This document shows, piece after piece, positions 26,249 to 33,031 of a DNA stretch of 64,000 bases (position 1 is the first letter of the stretch; each line of letters begins with the position of its first letter). The notes under the pieces were generated by a model that worked only from the letters and a program-made list of their open reading frames with translations, did no database searches and had not been told where the DNA came from. The position numbers were made by a program, and so were the translations under genes. Source of the stretch: Chitinophaga sp. Cy-1792 (GTDB lineage Bacteria; Bacteroidota; Bacteroidia; Chitinophagales; Chitinophagaceae); NCBI RefSeq assembly GCF_011752935.1, contig NZ_VWWO01000001.1:1798001-1862000 (forward strand). Direction: 5' to 3'.

Positions 26249-27544
26249 ATGTTACGGTTACTGGCAACTATAAGAAAAGAATGGCAACTATTGAGGCGCG
26301 ATAAAACAGGACTAACGTTACTGTTTGTCATGCCGGTGATATTGATTACCGTAATGGCACTGATCCAGGATGCGCCTTTTAAGGATTACCAGGAAGTAAA
26401 ATTTGACATTCTTACGGTTGATAATGATCATGGAAAGTTAGGAAGATATATACGCGAAGGCCTGGAAAGCAGTGGTCAGTTCCGCATCATCGACTCAGTT
26501 GATGGCAAAGCACTGGACGTTGCCTCGGCGCGCCAGCTGGTAAACGACGGTACCTATAAGATAAGTATTATCATTCCTGCCGGCGCTACCGGATCTATCG
26601 TTAGCAATGCCAATAAGATCGTTAATGATATCTCCAACAGGATGGGCATGTCGGTTTCCCTGCCTGTAAAGAAAGGGAACGATTCCCTGAATGTTATTAT
26701 CTATTTTGATCCTGCTGCCAAGAAAGCCTTTAAAGGGGCTATTCATCAGGCTATTGATAACTTCCTGACACAGGTAGAAACAGATATGTTGCTGGGACGT
26801 ATCAAACAGGAATTGCGCCGAAAGGATTCTACTGCCACCGCTGAAAATGATACGATGGCCATCCGCCTGCAGGCGGTTGGACTGAAAGAAGAAGCGACTG
26901 GCAACGGTAAGGGAATTGATGTGATTTCCAATTCCGTACAGCATAATGTGCCCGCCTGGAGTATTTTCGCCATGTTCTTTATCGTTATTCCTATTGCCGG
27001 TAATATGATCCGGGAGCGGGAAGATGGTAGTTTGCTGAGAATGAAGCTGATACCAGGTTCTTACCTGGAGATACTGACAGGCAAGATGTTCTTTTTTGTA
27101 GGCATCTGTGTAATACAATTTTATTGTATGATGCTGGTAGGTATGTATATAATGCCATTGCTGGATCTGCCTAAACTGACAATGGGCCGGGATGCAGGCG
27201 CTACTTTCCTGGTAGCGGCCGCTATAGGATTGGCAGCCACATCCTATGGTATCCTGATTGGCACAGTATTTAAGACACCTAACCAGGCCTTGAATTTCGG
27301 GGCTATTTCCATCGTTATTCTTTCTGCCATAGGCGGTATATGGATACCATTGGAAATCATGCCGGAAAAGATGCAAATAGTTGGGCATTTGTCGCCACTT
27401 AGCTGGGGACTGGATGCTATCAATGATATATATTTAAGGAATGGCAACATCGCCTATGTTTGGAAGAATATATTAAGACTTGTGTTCACCGGGTTCTTTA
27501 TGCTGGCTTTAGCCGGTTATGTTGAAAAACGGAGAATGAGCTGA
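26249..27544 (+). CDS. ABC-2 type permease of the dar locus
   Basis: A 431-residue inner-membrane protein. One segment near residues 22-39 (GLTLLFVMPVILITVMALI) is followed by a large periplasmic domain (about 40-230), then five or six more segments, with the ABC-2 hallmark IPIAGNMIREREDGSLLRMK and a final stretch ending in a cytosolic basic tail. This is the YhhJ/DrrB-like exporter architecture. With the preceding ATPase it makes a complete transporter. Likely cargo is the pigment or a precursor destined for the outer membrane, where flexirubins reside. Confidence 0.9.
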   Translation: MLRLLATIRKEWQLLRRDKTGLTLLFVMPVILITVMALIQDAPFKDYQEVKFDILTVDNDHGKLGRYIREGLESSGQFRIIDSVDGKALDVASARQLVNDGTYKISIIIPAGATGSIVSNANKIVNDISNRMGMSVSLPVKKGNDSLNVIIYFDPAAKKAFKGAIHQAIDNFLTQVETDMLLGRIKQELRRKDSTATAENDTMAIRLQAVGLKEEATGNGKGIDVISNSVQHNVPAWSIFAMFFIVIPIAGNMIREREDGSLLRMKLIPGSYLEILTGKMFFFVGICVIQFYCMMLVGMYIMPLLDLPKLTMGRDAGATFLVAAAIGLAATSYGILIGTVFKTPNQALNFGAISIVILSAIGGIWIPLEIMPEKMQIVGHLSPLSWGLDAINDIYLRNGNIAYVWKNILRLVFTGFFMLALAGYVEKRRMS

Positions 27545-27638
27545 TAAATATTTTCAAAACAGTACTAAAACTGTATTTTTACCACTTAACAAGGCTTTAC
27601 GCTGTTGCCAGAACGACAGCTGATAAACCTACAACATT

Positions 27639-27899
27639 ATGGAAGAATTAAAACAGAAACTGAAAGAACAGATTATTGAAGCATTGAATCTGCAAGACAC
27701 CAAACCTGCTGATATCGATGATAATGCCCCATTATTTGGCGACGGTCTGGGCCTTGACAGCATCGACTCACTGGAACTGATGGTATTGCTGGAAAGACAA
27801 TATGGCATCAAGGTGGAAGATCCCCGCGAAGGCCGTAAAATTCTCCAGTCTGTTCAATCTATGGCAGAATTTATCCAATCCAAACAACAACCCGCTTAA
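27639..27899 (+). CDS. Acyl carrier protein
   Basis: An 86-residue acyl carrier protein with four helices and the 4'-phosphopantetheine site Ser41 in GLDSIDSLEL. The sequence is acidic, as usual. It is distinct from the housekeeping ACP and lies 12 bases before the ketosynthase, so it probably carries the growing chain for the ketosynthase/CLF pair. Confidence 0.93.
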   Translation: MEELKQKLKEQIIEALNLQDTKPADIDDNAPLFGDGLGLDSIDSLELMVLLERQYGIKVEDPREGRKILQSVQSMAEFIQSKQQPA

Positions 27900-27911
27900 G
27901 TAAATTATCGC

Positions 27912-29126
27912 ATGGCGGAAAGAGTGTTTATTACAGGGATGGGGATGATCACCGCCATAGGTGATAATGTAGCCGGAAATTTTCAAAGCCTTCATCAACA
28001 AAAGACGGGCCTGGGTTTTACCGACTATATTGATACTATTTACAAAGCTGTACTGCCAACAGGAGAGGTAAAGCACGATGATGCTGCTTTATTTCAAATG
28101 GCTGGAATTCCTGTACAAAAGGGATATACACGCACCACCTTACTGGGGCTGATTGCGATAAAGGAAGCATTAAGGCAAGCCGGCATCAGTAATGTGAAGG
28201 ATGTGCCTACCGGCTTTATTAATGCCAGCACAGTAGGTGGCATGTGTGACACGGAGAAGGTTTATTTCGATCTCATTAATCCGGAAAAGGAAGGTGATTT
28301 CATTCAAAGTATTGATACACTTGACTGTGCGGATTGTACACAGCGTATAGCCGATAGGGTTGGTATAACAGAACATATTGCCACTATTAGTACAGCATGT
28401 TCTTCTTCTGCCAATGCCTTAATGTTTGGCGCCAGAATGATTAAGCATGGTTTGTACCAGCGGATGATCTGTGGTGGAACAGAAGCACTGACGAGGTTTA
28501 CTCTCAATGGCTTCAATTCCCTGAAGAATGTGGATAAGCAGTTTTGCCGGCCATTCGATAACCAGCGTACCGGCCTCAATCTCGGAGAAGGCGCTGCGTA
28601 CCTGGTGCTGGAAAGCGAGTCATTCGCGAAAGCTAACAACAGTACTATTCTGGCGGAGCTGAGTGGATTCTGCAATACGAACGAAGCCTTTCACCCTACT
28701 TCCCCATCGCCGGAAGGAGATGGCGCCTATGCCGCCATGAAACAGGCGTTGGAGATGAGTGGCAGAACCCTGGAAGACGTGCAATATATCAATGTACATG
28801 GTACTGCCACGCTGAATAATGATATTTCAGAAGGACGTGCACTGGAGCGGCTTTTCGGAACAGCAGTTCCGCCGTTCAGTTCCACGAAACCCTTTACAGG
28901 CCATACACTGGCGGCAGCCGGTGCTATTGAAGCCATCTATGCCATACTAGCAATACAAAACGGGATCATCTTCCCCAATCTCAATTTTACAGAGAAAATG
29001 GAAGAGCTGCAGATTGAACCGGTTACCCAGCTGCAGGAAGGAGTCCTGATTAAAAATGTAATTTCAAATTCTTTTGGCTTCGGAGGAAACAATGCCTCCC
29101 TGGTACTCAGCAAATATGAAGGTTAA
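27912..29126 (+). CDS. Beta-ketoacyl-ACP synthase, FabF-like
   Basis: A 404-residue condensing enzyme of the FabF/type II PKS group. The catalytic triad is complete: Cys163 in ISTACSSSANAL, His296 in NVHGTATLNND, and His331 in KPFTGHTLAAAG. The C-terminal NSFGFGGNNASLVL segment is standard. In aryl-polyene and flexirubin loci such an enzyme extends the polyene chain together with a chain-length factor. Its last codons overlap the start of the next gene by 11 bases, indicating coupled translation. Confidence 0.93.
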   Translation: MAERVFITGMGMITAIGDNVAGNFQSLHQQKTGLGFTDYIDTIYKAVLPTGEVKHDDAALFQMAGIPVQKGYTRTTLLGLIAIKEALRQAGISNVKDVPTGFINASTVGGMCDTEKVYFDLINPEKEGDFIQSIDTLDCADCTQRIADRVGITEHIATISTACSSSANALMFGARMIKHGLYQRMICGGTEALTRFTLNGFNSLKNVDKQFCRPFDNQRTGLNLGEGAAYLVLESESFAKANNSTILAELSGFCNTNEAFHPTSPSPEGDGAYAAMKQALEMSGRTLEDVQYINVHGTATLNNDISEGRALERLFGTAVPPFSSTKPFTGHTLAAAGAIEAIYAILAIQNGIIFPNLNFTEKMEELQIEPVTQLQEGVLIKNVISNSFGFGGNNASLVLSKYEG

Positions 29127-30156
29127 GTGTTATATTCAAGGAATGGCTGCAATATCTCCCCAGCATACATTTGATGGAGATTTTATTGACGCGCCGTTAG
29201 TGCAGACGGATAGCAACCGATTTGTATGTCTGGAACCAGACTATAAGCCATTTGTTCCCGGTAACAGCTTACGTCGTATGACGCGGGTACTGAAAATGGG
29301 ACTGACCACCGCCTTGAAATGTCTGTCGGAAAGCGGAGTGGAAACCCCCGGCCCTATTGTAACCGGCACCGGCAAAGGCAGCCTACAGGATACCGAAAAA
29401 TTTATAAAAGAGATAGAGCAGTATAAAGAGACTGCGCTCAATCCAACCCCGTTTATTCAGTCTACCTACAATTCCGTAAACGGCCTGATAGCCTTACAGC
29501 AGAAAGGTACCGACTACAATAATACTTTTGTACACAGAGGTTTTTCCTTTGAAAATGCCCTGATCGATAGCATGATGTTATTGAATGAAGGGTATACACA
29601 TACGCTCACCGGCGCTTTTGAAGAGATGACGCCGGAGCATTTTTTCATTAAAAGCCGTATCGGCCACTGGCGTACATCCCCTGTAAACAGCAGTGCCATA
29701 TACGATGAATATCTTCCCGGAACGATATCCGGAGAAGGCAGTACATTTTTCGTTTTGGGCAATGCGCCTACCGCAAAATCGCTGGCAGCAGTAAGTGCCT
29801 GTAAGCTATTGTATAAACCTTCCCTGGAGCGACTTTCAGCAACCCTACAGGAACTGGGCGCCGATGCAGACCTGATCCTTAGCGGTACCAACGGCGATAT
29901 TAATCATGAAGATTATTATACCGTATTAAATGAGGTACTTCCTCAACCAGGACTGCCTTTCAAACATCTCTGCGGAGAGTATGAAACTGCCGGAGCGTTT
30001 GCGCTATGGCTGGCGGCAGCATTGTTGAAGAATGGAACAGTACCGGCACAGCTTTTCCCTATGATTCCTTCTCTACCGGCAGATTTTAAGAAAATATTGA
30101 TTTATAATCATTATTTCGGTGAGCAACATAGTGTGATGGTGGTGGAGAGGGTGTAA
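29116..30156 (+). CDS. Chain-length-factor-like ketosynthase homologue
   Basis: A 346-residue thiolase-fold protein. By alignment with the preceding ketosynthase, the region equivalent to TACSSSANAL reads VHRGFSFENAL, with Gly142 where the catalytic Cys should be. Loss of this Cys and close linkage to an active ketosynthase are the marks of a chain-length factor forming a heterodimer. I place the start at the ATG at 29116 (MKVKCYIQGMAAISPQ), overlapping the previous gene by 11 bases; an upstream ATG at 29074 lies well inside it and is unlikely. Confidence 0.85.
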   Translation: MKVKCYIQGMAAISPQHTFDGDFIDAPLVQTDSNRFVCLEPDYKPFVPGNSLRRMTRVLKMGLTTALKCLSESGVETPGPIVTGTGKGSLQDTEKFIKEIEQYKETALNPTPFIQSTYNSVNGLIALQQKGTDYNNTFVHRGFSFENALIDSMMLLNEGYTHTLTGAFEEMTPEHFFIKSRIGHWRTSPVNSSAIYDEYLPGTISGEGSTFFVLGNAPTAKSLAAVSACKLLYKPSLERLSATLQELGADADLILSGTNGDINHEDYYTVLNEVLPQPGLPFKHLCGEYETAGAFALWLAAALLKNGTVPAQLFPMIPSLPADFKKILIYNHYFGEQHSVMVVERV

Positions 30157-30171
30157 ATCCTCTTATTATCT

Positions 30172-30510
30172 ATGATGACATTTCCCCTTATTGTATTGGC
30201 AGTGTTGACAACCAACATTTTGGGTTTATATTTCCGGCAGCTTTATGTAAAAAAACATTGGATAAAGCGATTGACCGCTGCTGGGTTCCATGTCCTTTCC
30301 ATTGCATCCACCTTACGAAGATTTCCACTCGATAATGATATGTTCCAGCTGTCAATCAGGGTGGGTGTCAGTTCTTATCCTTTTACCTCTTTTTATGCTG
30401 TTAAGGTACAGGTAAATGAGGGTGAGCCTTTTTTTATTATGGCTGCTGTAAGAGACTACTGGTATAAGTTTGAGGTAGTTTACAAAGATAGGGCGTTACC
30501 CAAAGTCTAA
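30172..30510 (+). CDS. Small membrane-anchored protein at the end of the dar locus
   Basis: A 112-residue protein with an N-terminal hydrophobic segment (about residues 4-20, FPLIVLAVLTTNILGLYF) that can act as an anchor, then a basic linker (VKKHWIKR) and a beta-rich C-terminal part. I do not recognise it. It starts 15 bases after the chain-length-factor gene, so it is probably cotranscribed and the last gene of the unit before the three-arm hairpin. Confidence 0.55.
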   Translation: MMTFPLIVLAVLTTNILGLYFRQLYVKKHWIKRLTAAGFHVLSIASTLRRFPLDNDMFQLSIRVGVSSYPFTSFYAVKVQVNEGEPFFIMAAVRDYWYKFEVVYKDRALPKV

Positions 30511-30575
30511 ATTATCCGGTATGAATTATACTGAATTTATTGAGTCAAATTGTGCTTTTTGACGTAGGTTTGAAT

Positions 30576-30623
30576 TTATTCTCCGCATAATTTGCGGAGA
30601 ATAAGCCCGTTATTCTCCGCAAA
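30576..30623. terminator. Three-arm, mutually exclusive hairpin pair
   Basis: TTATTCTCCGCA occurs at 30576-30587 and 30610-30621, with its reverse complement between them (30593-30604). The middle arm can pair with either neighbour: a 12-bp stem with the left, or 14 bp with the right. It lies between the convergent dar locus and M14 peptidase gene and probably terminates both. Confidence 0.65.
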
Positions 30624-30644
30624 TAATTATTTTTTAGGTAGATA

Positions 30645-32429
30645 TTATCTCACTCTATACACCGGATACCTCAGATAATCCGGTTCGGCGTAAGGCGACT
30701 GCATAAATACCCAGCGTAACTGGGCTGATGCGTTGTTAGCGAAGGCTGTATCTGTTGCTTTCTTTTCTGCCAGGGCTTTTTGCACATCCGGGTGCTGTTT
30801 CAGCCACTCGTAGCCGGTGTCTTCAAACACATAAGGGCTGTAACCTTCCTTCTGGCCCAGGATGCCGTCGAAGAAATTCCAGGCAAAGTAGGAGTCGCCG
30901 GCGGTTGGCTCCAGTGTTTCGATGAGGAAGCGGTTAGCTACCTGGTTCATCGGGATATAGTAATCCCCTTTGCGGAAATGCATGGAATCCTTGGTGGTAG
31001 TCACTTTTACATCCGTATGAAGGAAGTGTTTCTCGAAAGGTTTGTTGTAGGATTTGTAGTCGGCAATATGGTAGACTTCTACCAGGATAGTCGTATCCCG
31101 GGAGAGGCGCTGCATGGAAACATTATTATTTTTCAGCAGGTCGATCACCGGCCACCAGCCTTGCGGGATGATATAGGCGGTAGGTTTTTCCACATAATTG
31201 CCGGCATTAAAGTAGTTGTAGAACTTCACCTGGCGCTCGTAAGGTTTGGTGCGGTCGTAGTAGAGGCGTGGCAGTCCGCTGATATCGCTGGGTTTATGCC
31301 CGGCGGTAAACCCTTTGAAGGTGATCATGCTGTACCTGGACATATCAGCGTTCCATTCCAGCGGGAATTTTTGTTGGGTAAGCACTGCTTTTTTGGTGGC
31401 GGCGCGGAGGTCGCGGATGGTGGTGCTGTTGTCGGAGGTGAATTTAATGAAGCATTCCATCAGGGCGTAGGTAGCTTTTACGCGTTGTGGATAAGGCTTC
31501 AGCATATGAGTTTCCGGAACAAAGCCGAAGGAGTGGAACAGGGTGGAATAGCCAGAGGAGTAGCGGGGAGAATCGTTGAATTCTACCCAGCCGCTGTCAG
31601 GTGTTTCGCCGAAGTGGTTTACATATGGCACCAGGTCGTAGCCTTTTTCTTTCATTAAATGGTAGAGTCCGGGTGTGAATTGTTGCTGCATGAATTCACC
31701 CATCGGGCCGCCCAGTTTATCGTGCTGGGTGGGCAATAATGTCATGATATGTTGATAATCAGCGCCGTTGCTTACGTGGTTATCGATAAATACGTCGGGA
31801 TCTGTGAGGTGATAGATTTGGGCGAAACTGCGGGCATTTTTAGAATCATTTTTAATAAAATCGCGGTTTAAGTCGAGATTTTGGCCATTTCCGCGGGAGC
31901 CGAAGGCATCGGGGCCGTTCTGGTCTACGCGGTAGAATTCGCTACGGTTGAGTGCGCCGCCAATATTATAAACAGGAATTACGGCGAGAATGATATTGTC
32001 GGGGAGATGGGTTTTTCCCTGGGCGATGTCGCGGAGGAGCATCATGGATGCGTCGATACCGTCGGGTTCGCCAGGGTGGATACCATTATTGATGAGGATG
32101 ATACGTTTATTTTTCTTCCGGAGGCTGGAGAAGTTAAAGTCTTTGGATGGGCTGTAGATGACCAGGTGTAGTGGATGTCCGGCATCGGTGGGGCCCATTT
32201 CCATGATTTTTATCTGTGGGAACTTTTTGGCGAGTGCCTGGTAGTATTGGATGACTTCGGGGTAGGTGGCGGTTTCGTTGCCGTTTGTTTTTTCGTAGCG
32301 TGTCTGGAGGTCCTGGCTATTGGAGATAAGTGGTAATAGGGCGGTGAAAATGGCTAGAAGCAGGACTTTTCTACCTGAAATGCGAAAAAATGCGGGGGAG
32401 TCTCCGCATATACTATAATTATTTCTCAT
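30645..32429 (-). CDS. M14-family zinc carboxypeptidase
   Basis: A 594-residue secreted metallopeptidase. A signal peptide spans roughly residues 20-38 (KVLLLAIFTALLPLISNS). The carboxypeptidase domain follows, with the zinc pair HPGE in NNGIHPGEPDGID, the substrate-binding region GQNLDLNRDFIK, and a third zinc histidine in DNHVSNGADYQH. The C-terminal half is beta-rich and probably not catalytic. The substrate is unknown; peptide scavenging or envelope peptides are both possible. It lies downstream of rpsT behind a terminator, so it is probably transcribed independently. Confidence 0.88.
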   Translation of the reverse strand: MRNNYSICGDSPAFFRISGRKVLLLAIFTALLPLISNSQDLQTRYEKTNGNETATYPEVIQYYQALAKKFPQIKIMEMGPTDAGHPLHLVIYSPSKDFNFSSLRKKNKRIILINNGIHPGEPDGIDASMMLLRDIAQGKTHLPDNIILAVIPVYNIGGALNRSEFYRVDQNGPDAFGSRGNGQNLDLNRDFIKNDSKNARSFAQIYHLTDPDVFIDNHVSNGADYQHIMTLLPTQHDKLGGPMGEFMQQQFTPGLYHLMKEKGYDLVPYVNHFGETPDSGWVEFNDSPRYSSGYSTLFHSFGFVPETHMLKPYPQRVKATYALMECFIKFTSDNSTTIRDLRAATKKAVLTQQKFPLEWNADMSRYSMITFKGFTAGHKPSDISGLPRLYYDRTKPYERQVKFYNYFNAGNYVEKPTAYIIPQGWWPVIDLLKNNNVSMQRLSRDTTILVEVYHIADYKSYNKPFEKHFLHTDVKVTTTKDSMHFRKGDYYIPMNQVANRFLIETLEPTAGDSYFAWNFFDGILGQKEGYSPYVFEDTGYEWLKQHPDVQKALAEKKATDTAFANNASAQLRWVFMQSPYAEPDYLRYPVYRVR

Positions 32430-32440
32430 ATAACTGGATT

Positions 32441-32477
32441 AAAAAAACAAAAAGCCCTTCCCTTGAGAGGAAGAGCT
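32441..32477 (-). terminator. Terminator of rpsT
   Basis: On the minus strand, AGCTCTTCC and GGAAGGGCT form a stem with one G-U pair, followed by TTTTTGTTTTTTT. It lies between rpsT and the peptidase gene. Confidence 0.8.
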
Positions 32478-32499
32478 ATAAATATTGTTACTGAAGCAA

Positions 32500-32754
32500 T
32501 TAAGCCAGAGAAGCTACCTTCTTAGCCAGCTTGCTTTTCAGATTTGCAGCTTTGTTTTTGTGGATAACGTTACGTTTAGCCAATTTGTCGATCATAGAAG
32601 CTACATCTGACAATTCTTTCTCCGCTGCCGCTTTCTCAGTAATCGCTTTCAGGTCACGGATGGCATTACGGGTAGTTTTACCGTAGTAACGGTTACGTTC
32701 ATTACGTTTTTTGCTCTGACGTACGTCTTTTTTCGTTGCTTTATGGTTTGCCAT
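32500..32754 (-). CDS. rpsT: 30S ribosomal protein S20
   Basis: An 84-residue, very basic protein starting MANHKATKKDVRQSKKRNER, the standard S20 opening, and folding as a three-helix bundle that binds 16S rRNA. It includes the typical KNVIHKNKAA-type segment (KRNVIHKNKAANLKSKLAKK). It is complete and flanked by its own promoter and terminator. Confidence 0.97.
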   Translation of the reverse strand: MANHKATKKDVRQSKKRNERNRYYGKTTRNAIRDLKAITEKAAAEKELSDVASMIDKLAKRNVIHKNKAANLKSKLAKKVASLA

Positions 32755-32779
32755 TTTTCAAATTTCAAGTTTCGGACGG

Positions 32780-32812
32780 CAAAGGTAATACTTTTTCTAA
32801 TAAAGTACAAAA
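32780..32812 (-). promoter_or_regulatory. Promoter of rpsT
   Basis: On the minus strand TTTTG (32808-32812) is followed after 20 bases by TACCTTTG (32780-32787), the best complete Bacteroidota -33/-7 pair in the window. The ATG is 25 bases downstream. Confidence 0.7.
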
Positions 32813-32936
32813 TAAAATTCCCCTACCGATAAAGGTGCAAATATAAGTGATTGATCGGTATCTTCTACATAATAAATCTGCTTATTATTTTATAATTTTT
32901 TACATACTCTGTAATGAAAAACGAGCGATATTTGCA

Positions 32937-32962
32937 TTCCCATACATTGTATAATGTGGGAA
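32937..32962 (+). other. Hairpin in the sucA leader
   Basis: TTCCCA-ta-CATT (32937-32948) and AATGTGGGAA (32953-32962) form a 10-bp stem with a two-base bulge and a GTAT loop. It lies about 70 bases before sucA in the AT-rich gap shared with rpsT. It has no T run; role unknown. Confidence 0.3.
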
Positions 32963-33031
32963 ATCTACCTATATGATGATGGGAATCAACAGAAAAGTAT
33001 TTGAACTGAAGATCAGCAAAACTCGTTGTAA

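Noticed and set aside
26495..27388. Minus-strand open frame of 297 codons opposite the ABC permease
   Set aside because: Rich in His, Gln, Tyr and Ser as expected of an antisense shadow of a membrane protein; the permease is the real gene.
30780..31658. Plus-strand open frame of 292 codons opposite the M14 peptidase
   Set aside because: Shadow of a peptidase gene with intact zinc motifs; no promoter or operon context.
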